DNA from: Streptomyces lienomycini
Lineage (GTDB): Bacteria; Actinomycetota; Actinomycetes; Streptomycetales; Streptomycetaceae
NCBI RefSeq assembly: GCF_027947595.1
Contig: NZ_CP116257.1
Span: forward strand, 6,384,001 to 6,448,000
Direction of reading: 5' to 3'
DNA: 64,000 nucleotides
The notes under the pieces are model-generated. The model searched no databases. It was given only the letters and a program-made list of their open reading frames with translations, and was not told where the DNA came from. Positions 54,126-63,672 of the stretch are shown here, in pieces. Position 1 is the stretch's first letter, and every line of letters starts with the position of its first letter. Position numbers and translations under genes: made by a program.

Positions 54126-55625
54126 ATGACACAGCGCAAGCGAAGCAGAAGCATCCGCAACGCCGCCATCGTCGGCGTGTCCACCGCCCTCCTCGGCGTC
54201 ACCGCACCGGTGACCGCCTCCGCGGCGGGCGGGAGTGCGCCCGAAGCCCTCACCTGGTCCGCCTGTGAGGGCACCGGTCTCGACCCCCGGCAGGAGTGCG
54301 CCACCCTGGACGTACCGATGGACTACGCCGATCCGGACGGCCCCCGCGTCGAGATGGCCGTCTCGCGCATACCCGCCGAAAGGCCGGGCGTCCGGCGCGG
54401 GACCCTGCTCCTCATCGCCGGCGGGCCGGGCGGCTCGAGCCTCAACGACCCCTCGGGGAAGGGGCAGAAGCTGCCCGAGGAGGTCCGCGACGCCTACGAC
54501 CTCGTCGGGTTCGCACCGCGCGGGCTCGCCCCGTCCACCCCCGTCGACTGCGGGCTGGAGCACGGCGACCTCGCCACCTCGAAGCTCCGCCCCTGGCCCG
54601 CCCCCGACGGCTCGGTCGACGGGAACCTCGTCACCGCCCGGCGGATGGCCGACGCGTGTGCGCGCAACGGCGGTGAGCTGATCAATCACCTCAGCACCGC
54701 CAACGAGGCCCGTGACATCGACCGCCTCCGGGCCGCGCTCGGGGAGCGGAGGATCTCCGCGTGGGGCGTGTCGTACGGGACGTACGTCGGCGCCGTGTAC
54801 GGGCAGTTGTTCCCGCACCGCACCGACCGGATCGTGCTGGACAGCGTCGACAACCCCGACCCGGCCCGGGTCAACCGCGCCTGGCTCGCGGCCCACGAGC
54901 AGGGGGTCGAGGACACCTTCCCGCACTTCGCCGCCTGGGCGTCGAAGCCCGGCAACCCGGACCGTGTGGCCCGCCGGGCCGCCGATGTGCGGCCGTTGTT
55001 CCTGCGGCTGGCCGCCCGGCTGGACCGGGAGCCCATCCCGTGGCCCGGTGCCAATCCGGAGGAGCTGAACGGCAACGTGCTGCGCCAGACCATGCTGGAG
55101 ACCTTCGCCTCCCCCAGCCGCTACCCGACTCTCGCCCGGCTGATGCGGGCCGCGGAGCAGGGCACCGTGCCGCCCGCGCCCGAGGCACCGCCCGCGGCCG
55201 TGCTGCAGAACGTCACCGCCGTGGGCGCCGGGACGCTCTGCAACGACGTGGCGTGGCCCTCGTCCCCGGGCGTGTACGAGAAGGGCGTCGCCGAGAGCCG
55301 CGCCAAGTACCCGCTCACCGCCGGTATGCCCCGCAACGCCATGCTCTGCGCGGCCTGGCCCACCGTGCCGCGTGAGGCGCCGGTGCGCATCACGGACCGC
55401 GGTCCGTCCAACGTCCTCCTGGTGCAGAACGAACGGGACGTCAACACCCCGCTCGCCGGGGCGGCACTCATGCGGGAGGCGCTCGGTCGGCGTGCGGTCA
55501 TGGTCACCGTGAACTCCACCGGCCACGACGCCTACCTGGCCAACGGCAACGCCTGCGGGGACGCCGCGGTCTCCCGGTTCCTCGCGACGGGGCAGCGGCC
55601 GGACGCGGACGCCTACTGCCGCTGA
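54126..55625 (+). CDS. Secreted alpha/beta hydrolase, tripeptidyl-aminopeptidase-like
   Basis: The 499-residue protein has a signal peptide (basic MTQRKRSRSIRN, a hydrophobic core, cleavage near ASAAGG). The hydrolase core has LLIAGGPGGSS for the oxyanion hole, the nucleophile elbow WGVSYGTYVG, the acid in QNERDVNTPL and His in NSTGHDAYL. A TAP-like C-terminal domain completes it. An ATG 12 codons earlier (54090) is possible, but the chosen start gives a normal signal peptide. It is distantly similar in layout to the protein at 11.6 kb. Confidence 0.88.
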   Translation: MTQRKRSRSIRNAAIVGVSTALLGVTAPVTASAAGGSAPEALTWSACEGTGLDPRQECATLDVPMDYADPDGPRVEMAVSRIPAERPGVRRGTLLLIAGGPGGSSLNDPSGKGQKLPEEVRDAYDLVGFAPRGLAPSTPVDCGLEHGDLATSKLRPWPAPDGSVDGNLVTARRMADACARNGGELINHLSTANEARDIDRLRAALGERRISAWGVSYGTYVGAVYGQLFPHRTDRIVLDSVDNPDPARVNRAWLAAHEQGVEDTFPHFAAWASKPGNPDRVARRAADVRPLFLRLAARLDREPIPWPGANPEELNGNVLRQTMLETFASPSRYPTLARLMRAAEQGTVPPAPEAPPAAVLQNVTAVGAGTLCNDVAWPSSPGVYEKGVAESRAKYPLTAGMPRNAMLCAAWPTVPREAPVRITDRGPSNVLLVQNERDVNTPLAGAALMREALGRRAVMVTVNSTGHDAYLANGNACGDAAVSRFLATGQRPDADAYCR

Positions 55626-55634
55626 CCGGCCCGC

Positions 55635-56333
55635 TCAGGTCTGGTCGCCGCCCCCGGCCAGGCCGGCCCGGTACGCCAGGACCACCGCCTGGACGCGATC
55701 GCGAAGGTCCAGCTTGGTGAGGATGCGGGAGACGTAGGTCTTCACGGTCTCCGGGCTGATGAACATCTCGGCGGCGATCTCCGCGTTCGACAGACCCTCG
55801 CTGACCAGGAGGAGGACTTCGCGCTCGCGGCCGGTGAGGACCTTGAGGCGTTCGAGTTCGGGGGACGCGGGGGCGGCGGGGGGACGCAGGTGTTCGGCGT
55901 GGCGGCCGATGAGGGCGCGGGTGACCGCGGGGGACAGCAGGGACTCGCCGCGGGCGACGGTGCGGACCGCGTTGATCAGTTCGGGCGGTGCGGCGTCCTT
56001 CAGCAGGAAGCCGCTGGCTCCGGCCCGCAGGGCCTCGTACACGTACGTGTCGACGTTGAACGTGGTGACGATGAGGATCTTCGCGGGGCTGGGGGACGCG
56101 GGGCCGGCGAGCTGGCGCGTGGCCTCTATGCCGTCGACGAGGGGCATGCGGATGTCCATGACGACGACGTCCGGTTCCAGTTCCCGCGTGCAGCGGATCG
56201 CGGCCCGGCCGTCCGTGGCCTCGCCCACGACCTCCATGTCGGGCTGGGAGGAGAGGATCGTGACGAAGCCGGTGCGCACGAGGGCCTGGTCCTCGCAGAT
56301 CAGCACCCTGATGGGAGCGGGTGGAACACTCAC
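55635..56333 (-). CDS. NarL/LuxR-family response regulator
   Basis: The 232-residue protein has a receiver domain with acidic pocket CEDQ, phosphoacceptor D60 in VVVMDIRMP and the Lys in GFLLKDA. A C-terminal LuxR helix-turn-helix follows (LTGREREVLLLVSEGLSNAE, FISPETVKTYVSRIL). It starts at GTG 56333, overlapping the stop of the histidine kinase gene (GTGA), so the two are translated together. Target genes are unknown. Confidence 0.94.
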   Translation of the reverse strand: MSVPPAPIRVLICEDQALVRTGFVTILSSQPDMEVVGEATDGRAAIRCTRELEPDVVVMDIRMPLVDGIEATRQLAGPASPSPAKILIVTTFNVDTYVYEALRAGASGFLLKDAAPPELINAVRTVARGESLLSPAVTRALIGRHAEHLRPPAAPASPELERLKVLTGREREVLLLVSEGLSNAEIAAEMFISPETVKTYVSRILTKLDLRDRVQAVVLAYRAGLAGGGDQT

Positions 56334-57616
56334 GCGGTACCTCCCGCGGGGATGCGCGCGTGCACGCGGAACCCGCCCTCCGGGCGGAAGCCCGCCGCGA
56401 ACTCGCCGCCCAGCGCCTCCACCCGTTCCCGCAGCCCGGTCAGGCCCCGGCCTCCCGAGACGTGCGGGCCGCCGTCGCGGAGGGCGACGGACTCGGCGGT
56501 GCCGTCGCCCGCCCCGGCGGTGGTGACCTCGACCTCCGTCCAGTCCGGCGTGTGCGCGAGCCGTACCAGCGTCCGGCGGCCCGGGGCGTACTTCACGGCG
56601 TTCGTGAGGGATTCCTGCACGATGCGGTAGGCGGCGAGCCGGGCGCCCACCGCCGTGTCGGGCTGCCGGCCCTCCTCGATCAGTTCGACGGGCTGGCCGC
56701 CCGCCCGAATCTGCTCCACCAGATCGGGCACCAGGCCGGGCACCGGCGGCGCCGACCCCTCGGGCCGCGACTCACCGGTCGCCTCCAGCACGCCGAGGAG
56801 GAAGCGGAGTTCGGCCAGTGCGCGGCGGCCGCTGCCGTTGATGGCGTGGAGTGCGTCGTTGAGCCGGTCCGGCGACTGTGTGAGGTACTGGGCCGCGCCG
56901 GACTGCACGACCATGGCGGTCACATGATGGGTCACCACGTCGTGCAACTCCCTTGCCATACGACTGCGTTCCTCGGCGATGGCCACCTGCGCGGTCAGGC
57001 GTCGACGCGCGGCCTCCTGTCTCCGCTGCCTGCGGGCCAGGGCGCCCAGGCCCCACACCGTCACCAGGACCAGGTAGATGAGCAGGAAGTCGATCGGGCC
57101 GGTGGGCGAGCCCAGCAGGTGCAGGACGACACAGAACAGCACGCATCCGCCCGTGGCCGTCAGCGGCACGGTCTGCCGGAAGCGTTCCTGGTGGGCGCCC
57201 ACGGAGTACAGCGCGATGTACAGGCCCAGGCTGCCGAAGGTCGTGGGGGCGCCGAGGGACTGGTGGACCGCGAACGACGCGCCCGTCATGGCGAGGCACG
57301 CGGCCGGCCACCGGGTGCGCACCGCGACCGGCAGGGTCTGCCCCAGAGTCAGCAGCACGCTCGCGACGGAGGCCTCCTGGACGGGCAGATCCCCGAACTG
57401 CGCCCCGATCAGCGACAACGGGGGCGTGAACGACAGGACCGTGAAGACGAGCGCGAACTCACGGTCCCTGACGACGGCGGGGCGTGCCTCCCACCACCGC
57501 CACAGCAGACGCAGCCGCGCGGTCGCGGCGGCCGGCAGGCTCGCGCGGGAGCCGGGGCCCGCCCCGGTCGGTGCCGCCGGACCCGCTGGTACACGAACTG
57601 CTTGGCCTTCCCTCAT
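56330..57616 (-). CDS. Membrane sensor histidine kinase (HisKA_3 family)
   Basis: The 428-residue protein starts at ATG 57616; the open frame extends further upstream but is not protein-like. It has about five or six membrane segments in residues 45-190. The phosphoacceptor H lies in RMARELHDVVTHHVTAMV, and a HATPase_c domain is seen in LTNAVKYAPG and GGRGLTGLRERVEALGGE. It phosphorylates the adjacent response regulator. The signal is unknown; there is no large extracellular domain, so it probably senses membrane stress or ligands in the membrane. Confidence 0.92.
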   Translation of the reverse strand: MREGQAVRVPAGPAAPTGAGPGSRASLPAAATARLRLLWRWWEARPAVVRDREFALVFTVLSFTPPLSLIGAQFGDLPVQEASVASVLLTLGQTLPVAVRTRWPAACLAMTGASFAVHQSLGAPTTFGSLGLYIALYSVGAHQERFRQTVPLTATGGCVLFCVVLHLLGSPTGPIDFLLIYLVLVTVWGLGALARRQRRQEAARRRLTAQVAIAEERSRMARELHDVVTHHVTAMVVQSGAAQYLTQSPDRLNDALHAINGSGRRALAELRFLLGVLEATGESRPEGSAPPVPGLVPDLVEQIRAGGQPVELIEEGRQPDTAVGARLAAYRIVQESLTNAVKYAPGRRTLVRLAHTPDWTEVEVTTAGAGDGTAESVALRDGGPHVSGGRGLTGLRERVEALGGEFAAGFRPEGGFRVHARIPAGGTA

Positions 57617-57699
57617 CGATCCATGATCGAGCAACTGTGCGGTCGAAGGGTAATCGGTACGCGGACCGGGCCGTGGGGGGCCGGTCCCCGGCAGGGCGC

Positions 57700-58815
57700 T
57701 CAGGCCCGGTCGACCATCCAGTTGCCGTCCTCCTCGTCGTCGACGCGCACCTCCAGTTCCCGCAGCCCCATGCCCGCGTCCCACAGTTCCCGGAAGCGTT
57801 TGAGCCGGTCGCGTACGTAGTCCTGGCGTGCGGTGAGCCGGGTGCGGACGTTGACGTCGCGCAGGTCCTGCTCGATCTCGAACGACACCTCCTCGTCGTA
57901 GAGGATGAAGTCGTTGGTGGTCCCGCGCTGGAGGTGCGGAGGCAGTTCGGGCAGGACCGCCGCGCGTACGTCGATGCGGCGCAGTTCCTGCTCCTCGCAC
58001 AGCCGCAGCAGCCGGTCGTCGAGTTCGCGGGCGCTCTCCAGCAGGAACAGCCGGCGCACGGCGACGCCCTGTTCGTCGATCGCCGCCTGCTGGGCGTCGA
58101 GGTAGCGGCCGGCGGGCTCGCTGTTCCAGAACTGCCGGTCGACGGAGGTACTGGTGGCGAGGATGGACTGCTCGGCGGCCCGGGTGAGGGTGAGCATCCA
58201 GTCGTGGTTCTCGCCGGGGCACTCCGCGCTCAGGTTGGTGAGGTCCGCCATGTGGCCGACCACCCGGGACATCTCCAGGTGGACGAAGGTGTGGAGGAGG
58301 GAGGGGCCCGGCAGCAGGACGTCGGCGAAGCCCTTGGCCAGGTCGGGCACGCTGTCGATGCGGACCGGCACCAGCGGGTGCCCGGACTCGGCGGTCCGGT
58401 GGTCGACCTGGGTGACGTGGGTCTCGACCAGCTGCTTGACGTCCTCGGTGTGCCGGGTCAGGCCCGACTTCAGCTCGTCGTCGTACCGGTTCAGGCCGTC
58501 GCGTACGGCGGCGGTGTTCTCGGCGAGGGCGCTCTCCACCCGCCGGGTGTGCTGGTCCAGCCGCCGCTGTCCCGGCCGCGGGGCCAGGCCGAGGACGTAC
58601 TGGACGGCCAGTACGGCGCCGGCGCAGAGCACGGCGGCCGCGAACTGCCGCAGTACGCCGGCGTCCGGGTCCAGGAGCGCCGTGACGCTCCAGAAGAGAC
58701 CACCGGCGACCACGGCCACCAGCAGCCTGCGGGCCCAGGGGGACTCCCCCCTCGGGTCGAACGGGTTCGTCGTGCGTGCGCTGTCGTCGGGTCGGGGTGA
58801 CTGTGCCGTGCTCAT
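57700..58815 (-). CDS. Membrane protein with coiled coil and uncharacterised cytoplasmic domain
   Basis: The 371-residue protein starts at ATG 58815 with GGAGAAG upstream. Two hydrophobic segments (about 29-46 and 54-75) are followed by a coiled-coil-prone stretch (about 83-140: LDQHTRRVESALAENTAAVR). A soluble domain containing ILATSTSVDRQFWNSEPAGR and YLDAQQAAIDEQGVAVRRLF completes it. That domain recalls phospholipase-D-like effector modules, but no HKD motif is present. It lies 94 bp downstream of the 58.9-64.0 kb operon on the same strand and may belong to it. Confidence 0.75.
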   Translation of the reverse strand: MSTAQSPRPDDSARTTNPFDPRGESPWARRLLVAVVAGGLFWSVTALLDPDAGVLRQFAAAVLCAGAVLAVQYVLGLAPRPGQRRLDQHTRRVESALAENTAAVRDGLNRYDDELKSGLTRHTEDVKQLVETHVTQVDHRTAESGHPLVPVRIDSVPDLAKGFADVLLPGPSLLHTFVHLEMSRVVGHMADLTNLSAECPGENHDWMLTLTRAAEQSILATSTSVDRQFWNSEPAGRYLDAQQAAIDEQGVAVRRLFLLESARELDDRLLRLCEEQELRRIDVRAAVLPELPPHLQRGTTNDFILYDEEVSFEIEQDLRDVNVRTRLTARQDYVRDRLKRFRELWDAGMGLRELEVRVDDEEDGNWMVDRA

Positions 58816-58909
58816 CTCGCTTCTCCCCCCGTTGGGATACGCGTCGGATCGGGGTGCGGGGATGTGCCTGCGGGTCGGATGCCTGGCCCCCGGGGATCAG
58901 GGGCCGCGG

Positions 58910-59890
58910 TCAGGGCGCTGGTTCCACCTCCCGGTGAGGTGCCGGTATGGCGTGCAGGGTGAGCTGGTCGCGGATGCGCTGCACCAGCGCCTGCCACTGC
59001 CGGGTGAATCCCGGCCGCTCCTCCAGCGGGTCCCACAGCGCCGCCAGTTCGGCGGCCACCCGGGCCCGCGGCATCCACAGGTGCAGCAGGTGGTCGACGG
59101 CCGGGCGCAGCGTCCGCACGACGGCGCCCGTGTCCTGCGCCGCCCCGGCGCCCAGGCGGAGGCCGTCGAGCATGTGGACGACGGTGGTGAGCAGCCAGTC
59201 GTGCAGGGCGAGGTCGTCGCAGAGCGCGGCGAGGTCGGCGTCCGCGGTGCCCTCGGGCACGCGCAGGCGTACGGTGCGCAGTTCGTCCTCGGCCAGGGTG
59301 AACCGCTCGATGGAGGGCCCCTCCCCCGCCCCGGCGGGCAGGGCCGCCCAGCGCAGCCGGGTGGGGCGGGACCGGAAGGGCGGGCGCTGGTCGAGCAGCG
59401 GGTGGCGCAGCAGACGGGTGAGCAGTCCGTCGGCGATCAGGCCGACGTCGAGGTCGCCGTGGCGCGGGCCGGCGAGCACACCCTGCGCGACCGCTTCGTA
59501 CGGGAGCTTCCCGAGCGGTTCGACGACCCCGGGCCGCACCAGGTACTCGCCCCACGGCCGTCGCTGGTCGGGGCCGGTGGCGGGCAGCCGGCAGTGCGCC
59601 GAGGTCTGCAGGACGCGGCCCTCGGTGAGCGCCGCGTGCGCGGCGACGGTGCCGACGGCGCGGATCCGGGCGCCGTTGGCGCTCGGCAGGGGGCAGTCGA
59701 CGCCGGTGAGGGTGTCGGGGGAACGCGCGTAGAGACCGGGGCGTTCGGAGAGCAGGACGCGTTCGTCGGCGCGCAGCCCGATGAGCTGGGCGGCGGAGCG
59801 GATGTCGAGGGCCTGCCGGGCGGGCAGCAGGCAGGTGCGGATCTCACCGCAGGCGAGTACAGCGGGCGGGGTGCTCTGCCGCTGCGCCAT
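58910..59890 (-). CDS. SCO2521-family protein of unknown function
   Basis: The 326-residue soluble protein starts at ATG 59890, one base after the stop of the upstream gene. It is mostly mixed alpha/beta, with no catalytic motif that I can name (notable: GEIRTCLLPARQALDIRSAA and YLVRPGVVEPLGKLPYEAVA). The length and place in the operon match what I remember as the SCO2521 family, seen with the SCO2522-2525 families. It always seems to accompany the P-loop protein, so a shared complex is likely. Confidence 0.75.
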   Translation of the reverse strand: MAQRQSTPPAVLACGEIRTCLLPARQALDIRSAAQLIGLRADERVLLSERPGLYARSPDTLTGVDCPLPSANGARIRAVGTVAAHAALTEGRVLQTSAHCRLPATGPDQRRPWGEYLVRPGVVEPLGKLPYEAVAQGVLAGPRHGDLDVGLIADGLLTRLLRHPLLDQRPPFRSRPTRLRWAALPAGAGEGPSIERFTLAEDELRTVRLRVPEGTADADLAALCDDLALHDWLLTTVVHMLDGLRLGAGAAQDTGAVVRTLRPAVDHLLHLWMPRARVAAELAALWDPLEERPGFTRQWQALVQRIRDQLTLHAIPAPHREVEPAP

Positions 59891-59891
59891 G

Positions 59892-60857
59892 TCAGGGCCC
59901 CGAGTAGTAGACGTAGGAGACGCGGTCGGCGACCGAGTCGGGGACGGGGACGCGTTCGCGACCGGAGCGTTCGACGACCTGGGCCAGCGCTCCGGGGTCG
60001 ACCTCGATCTGGTCGAGGATCACGCGCACGGCGTGTTCGACGGGCAGGAAGCGGGTGGGCAGGACCGAACAGGTGCGGTAGGCGGAGAAGGGGTCGGCGC
60101 GGTCGTTGAGCCGCAGCAGGGACGGCAACTCGTCCCAGTCGTCCGGGAACCGGGCGGCGGTGTGCGGCTGGGGGACGAGAACGGCCTCGCCCCCGTTGCG
60201 CAGCGCTCCGAGACGGGCGAGCTGCCAGACGGCGGCGAGGAAGGGGCAGGACCAGGTGCGCTGCCCGTCGGCGTCGTCGCTCCACAGTTCGACGTCGAGG
60301 AACACGGAGTGGCGGCGGGCCGCGGTCTCCGTCGGCGGCTGCCAGGCGACGGCCCGCTTCATGGCCTGCGGGGCGCGGGCGACGGGGCTGCGTTCGCCGT
60401 TGGCGAGCCAGCCGGTCTGGGCGGCCGGCGGGCGCAGGCCGTAGCTCCCGGGCGGCGGTGACTCGACGATGCGTCCGGCGACCGCCTCGGCGACGGGCAC
60501 CTTGCCGTTGACGGCGCAGCCGGACTCGCGGGCCAGGTAGTCGACGCTCAGCCCGGCCCGCTCGGCCTCCGCGAGCAGCATGGGGACGACCTCGGCGGGT
60601 GTGGAGAAGCGGCTGAAGTAGTCGTCGATGAGGAAGCAGGTGCTGATCCGGGCGCGTTTGCCGCCGGCCCGGGCGGTGGCGGCGGTGCGGGCCGCCTCCA
60701 CCCAGGGGCGTACCTCGGCGAAGTGCGCGCGCAGCCGTTCGGGCCCGGCCTCGAAGTCCTCCATGTAGAGGTGGCCCAGTTCCAGGGAGAGGTGGGCCAG
60801 CGGCACCGACTGGGTGCGCGGCTCGGCGGCCGTCTCGCGGAACACTCCGTCGGTCAC
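59892..60857 (-). CDS. SCO2522-family protein of unknown function
   Basis: The 321-residue protein starts at GTG 60857, overlapping the P-loop gene stop (GTGA). Notable segments are LSLELGHLYMEDFEAGPERL, RISTCFLIDDYFSRFSTPAE and HSVFLDVELWSDD. The acidic IDDYF motif could bind metal, but no known enzyme family is recognised. It is soluble. I assign it to the SCO2522 family from memory of the gene order. It is probably a partner of the P-loop protein. Confidence 0.75.
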   Translation of the reverse strand: MTDGVFRETAAEPRTQSVPLAHLSLELGHLYMEDFEAGPERLRAHFAEVRPWVEAARTAATARAGGKRARISTCFLIDDYFSRFSTPAEVVPMLLAEAERAGLSVDYLARESGCAVNGKVPVAEAVAGRIVESPPPGSYGLRPPAAQTGWLANGERSPVARAPQAMKRAVAWQPPTETAARRHSVFLDVELWSDDADGQRTWSCPFLAAVWQLARLGALRNGGEAVLVPQPHTAARFPDDWDELPSLLRLNDRADPFSAYRTCSVLPTRFLPVEHAVRVILDQIEVDPGALAQVVERSGRERVPVPDSVADRVSYVYYSGP

Positions 60858-61777
60858 GGCCGCCCCCAGTGCGAGTCGTCGGTCAGGCGCCGGGCGATCT
60901 CCTCCAGCGCCTCCAGGGTCTCCTTGTTGGCGATCTGGGTGGAGAGCACGTCGTCCTCGGTGATCAACTGCTCGCGCCACTGGAGTATGGGCTCCAGCGG
61001 TACGACGCCGAGGACGACGCTGTCGCCGATGCGGTGCTCGGCGGCGAGCCGCCGCAGTGACTCGTCGCAGGCCTGCATCCAGGCGGCCTGCGCGGGCGAA
61101 CCCTGGGACCACAGCGGGGACTCGGGGTCGGGTACGGCGGCCCGGACGAAGCGGATGGCGGCCCTCAGCGCGTCCTCGTCGTGGCCGCGCTCGACACCGC
61201 CGCCGATGATGCCGTGGGCCTTGTGGACGAGGCCCGAGGCGGCGATCACGTGCTGGCGGGTCCAGCGGTGGAAGACCAGCCAGCGGAAGGGGACGTTGCG
61301 CATCCGGGGGTGGGCGGTCGCCGCGAGGACCATGTCGACGGCGTAACTGCGCCCGGCGCTGAGGTCGACGAAGGTGACGTCGAACTCGGCGTTGAGCCGG
61401 AGCAGCAGGTCGATGCAGCGTTCCAGGGCCTCGTCGCCGATGGCGAACTCGCCGCCGCCCTGGTCGCCGGGGAAGAGCACCAGGCGGCCGGACTGGTTGG
61501 GGCGGGAGCGCAGCAGGGGGTGCTCGGTCTGCCGCCAGACGTCGACCCTGGCCGGCTCGGCCGTCTCGCCCTCCAGGTAGGAGTGCAGGCCGCGTTCCTC
61601 GGTGCCGCGCACGGCGCCGGGCACGTCGAAGACGGCGGGGGCGGTGGGCGAGCCGAAGTCGAAGTCCACGTAGGCGACGTGGTCGCCGGCGAGAGCACGC
61701 TGGTAGGCCAGGTTCGCGCTGGTCACCGAGCGTCCCGTGCCTCCTTTGTCGGAGGCGGCGAAGACGAGCACGCTCAC
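60854..61777 (-). CDS. SCO2523-family variant P-loop protein (ParA/MinD-like)
   Basis: The 307-residue protein resembles ParA/MinD deviant Walker ATPases. The loop reads FAASDKGGTGRSVTSANLAY: the signature Lys of KGG is kept, but the invariant Walker Lys before Ser/Thr is Arg (R16 if GTG 61777 is the start). Downstream are YVDFDFGSPTAP and VTFVDLSAGRS. The GTG at 61777 overlaps the upstream stop, but GGAGG lies only one base away. A second GTG at 61771 has ideal spacing and may be the true start. ATP hydrolysis may be lost or altered. Confidence 0.85.
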   Translation of the reverse strand: MSVLVFAASDKGGTGRSVTSANLAYQRALAGDHVAYVDFDFGSPTAPAVFDVPGAVRGTEERGLHSYLEGETAEPARVDVWRQTEHPLLRSRPNQSGRLVLFPGDQGGGEFAIGDEALERCIDLLLRLNAEFDVTFVDLSAGRSYAVDMVLAATAHPRMRNVPFRWLVFHRWTRQHVIAASGLVHKAHGIIGGGVERGHDEDALRAAIRFVRAAVPDPESPLWSQGSPAQAAWMQACDESLRRLAAEHRIGDSVVLGVVPLEPILQWREQLITEDDVLSTQIANKETLEALEEIARRLTDDSHWGRP

Positions 61778-63618
61778 ACCTCCTGGGCGGCGGCGCCCCT
61801 GGCCTGGGCCAGGGTGTCGAGTTCCTGGAGCACGGGCAGGGCCAGTGCGAAGGCGGTCGCGGGCCGGTCGTCGACCAGGCTGCGGGCGTGGTCGAGGCGG
61901 CTTTCGATGCTCCGCATGGCGCGGGCCCTGCTTCCGTCGGGGGCGGCCGACGCCTCCAGCTGCTCCTTGCCGAACAGGTGGGTGGCCTCACTGAGCAGTT
62001 CGCGTGCCAGTTCGGCCAGTTCGGGGCTGCGGATGGGCTGTTGCTCGTACAGGTTGCGGGCGGCGACGAGGCATTCGGTGACGCGTTCGGTGATGCTCCA
62101 GGACAGGCGCGAGCCGACGTCGTGCGCGTCCGGGAAGACGGCCTGGACGTTGTCCCACAGGCCGGTGCCGGTCTCGTCGTCCAGGCGCCGTGACCACAGG
62201 TGTTCGAAGGTCTGCTCGGACAGGCGCAGCAGCCGGTCCTGCGCACCGATGTTCCGGGAGAGTTCGGCGAGCTGGATGCTGCGCTTGAGGAGCTGCGCCG
62301 AGAAGTCGGGCATCCGCCACAGCAGTTGCCCGCCGGAGCGCTCGGACCCGGCGAGGGGCATGGTGACGCCGGGGTTGTGCAGCCGGATGGTGGGGTCCCG
62401 TCTGGTCATGCGGCTGGTGATCCGGCCCCGGTCGGCGAGGCGTTCCATGACGGCGACGGTGCGGGTGAGGTCGTCGTCGGTCGCCTTCCGGCGGATGAGG
62501 TCGTGGACGACGATGGCCGCGACGGTCAGGGAGAAGTACTCGGACTCCAGGCGCAGGCCGGTGGTCTGCCAGGGCAGGTCCTCCAGGGGCCAGCGCTCGG
62601 TGCCGAAGCGGGCGATCGCGGACCAGTACTGCTGGCTCAGCTCCCAGCGCAGGCGCAGCATCTCGGCGAGTTTCTGCTGGTCCTCGTCGAGCAGGCCCAG
62701 GGTGAGGGTGCGGTCGGAGAACAGGTCCTGGATGCCGTCGAGGGCGACGACGGTGAAGTACACGTAGGGCAGCCGGTCGGCGATGCCCTCGGGCTGGCCG
62801 GGGGCCTGGAGGCGCAGGTCGGTGATCTCCGGTGCGTCCTTGACGATGCCCCAGGCCCAGCCGCATTCGAAGAGCTGGCTCTCGTCGCGGATGCCCTCGT
62901 CGACCTGGATGCCGCGGGTGAGGCTCTCGATGATGGTGGCGCGCAGCGGGCGCAGCCTTCGGGAGAACTGCTGGAGGACGAGCCGGTCGGACTGGCCGCC
63001 CTGGCCGATGACCTGGATCAGCCGCTGGCCCTGCTCGGACTCCGAGTCGAAGACGTTGACGGTGAAGGAGCGCAGCAGGCTGATCATCGCGGCGGTCAGC
63101 CGGGCGTTGGTGGCCTCCCTCAGCTCGACGATGGCCTTGCGCACCTCGGGGCGGGTCGTGGTGCCCTCGTAGACCTTGAGGAAACCGAGGGTGGCGAGGC
63201 AGAGCGTGACGGACATGGAGTAGGAGTCCACCACGCCCAACTGGCTCTGGGCGTGGGTGATCTCGCCGTCGGGCTGGGAGGGGCGGAAGTAGTGGCCGCC
63301 GGCGAAGGTGGGGCTGTCGTCCGTCCCGGTGTGGGTGCGCATGAACTGGGTCAGCGCGGTGATCAGATTGGGCGGGATCTCGAGCCGGCTGCCGACCCGG
63401 TCCAGGGCGCGCAGGACGTCACGTTCGGTGGTGTCCGGCTGGTCGAGCCGGAAGGCGGGGACCTCGGTGGCCGGATAGAGCAGGCAGAGCAGGCGTTCGG
63501 CGTCGGCGACGCTGCTCAGCCCGTCGGTGTCCCCCCGGACGAGCTTCCCGTCGTCGAACGAGTGACGGGCCATGGCCTGCCAGATGTCCAGCAGGTGCTG
63601 GCGTGGCTTGATCTGCAT
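61774..63618 (-). CDS. SCO2524-family protein of unknown function
   Basis: The 614-residue protein starts at ATG 63618 behind GAGGGG. It is soluble and mostly helical (MQIKPRQHLLDIWQAMARHS, YSMSVTLCLATLGFLKVYEG, LRSFTVNVFDSESEQGQRL). It has no signal peptide, strong membrane segment or recognisable catalytic motif. Its stop overlaps the start of the P-loop gene (GTGA). The size and order match the SCO2524 family as I recall it. It may act as a scaffold for the NTPase. Confidence 0.78.
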   Translation of the reverse strand: MQIKPRQHLLDIWQAMARHSFDDGKLVRGDTDGLSSVADAERLLCLLYPATEVPAFRLDQPDTTERDVLRALDRVGSRLEIPPNLITALTQFMRTHTGTDDSPTFAGGHYFRPSQPDGEITHAQSQLGVVDSYSMSVTLCLATLGFLKVYEGTTTRPEVRKAIVELREATNARLTAAMISLLRSFTVNVFDSESEQGQRLIQVIGQGGQSDRLVLQQFSRRLRPLRATIIESLTRGIQVDEGIRDESQLFECGWAWGIVKDAPEITDLRLQAPGQPEGIADRLPYVYFTVVALDGIQDLFSDRTLTLGLLDEDQQKLAEMLRLRWELSQQYWSAIARFGTERWPLEDLPWQTTGLRLESEYFSLTVAAIVVHDLIRRKATDDDLTRTVAVMERLADRGRITSRMTRRDPTIRLHNPGVTMPLAGSERSGGQLLWRMPDFSAQLLKRSIQLAELSRNIGAQDRLLRLSEQTFEHLWSRRLDDETGTGLWDNVQAVFPDAHDVGSRLSWSITERVTECLVAARNLYEQQPIRSPELAELARELLSEATHLFGKEQLEASAAPDGSRARAMRSIESRLDHARSLVDDRPATAFALALPVLQELDTLAQARGAAAQEV

Positions 63619-63672
63619 CCCCGCACCCCTCGTACAGATCTCGTTGCGCTGTGTTCAGCATGGTCCCCGTTC

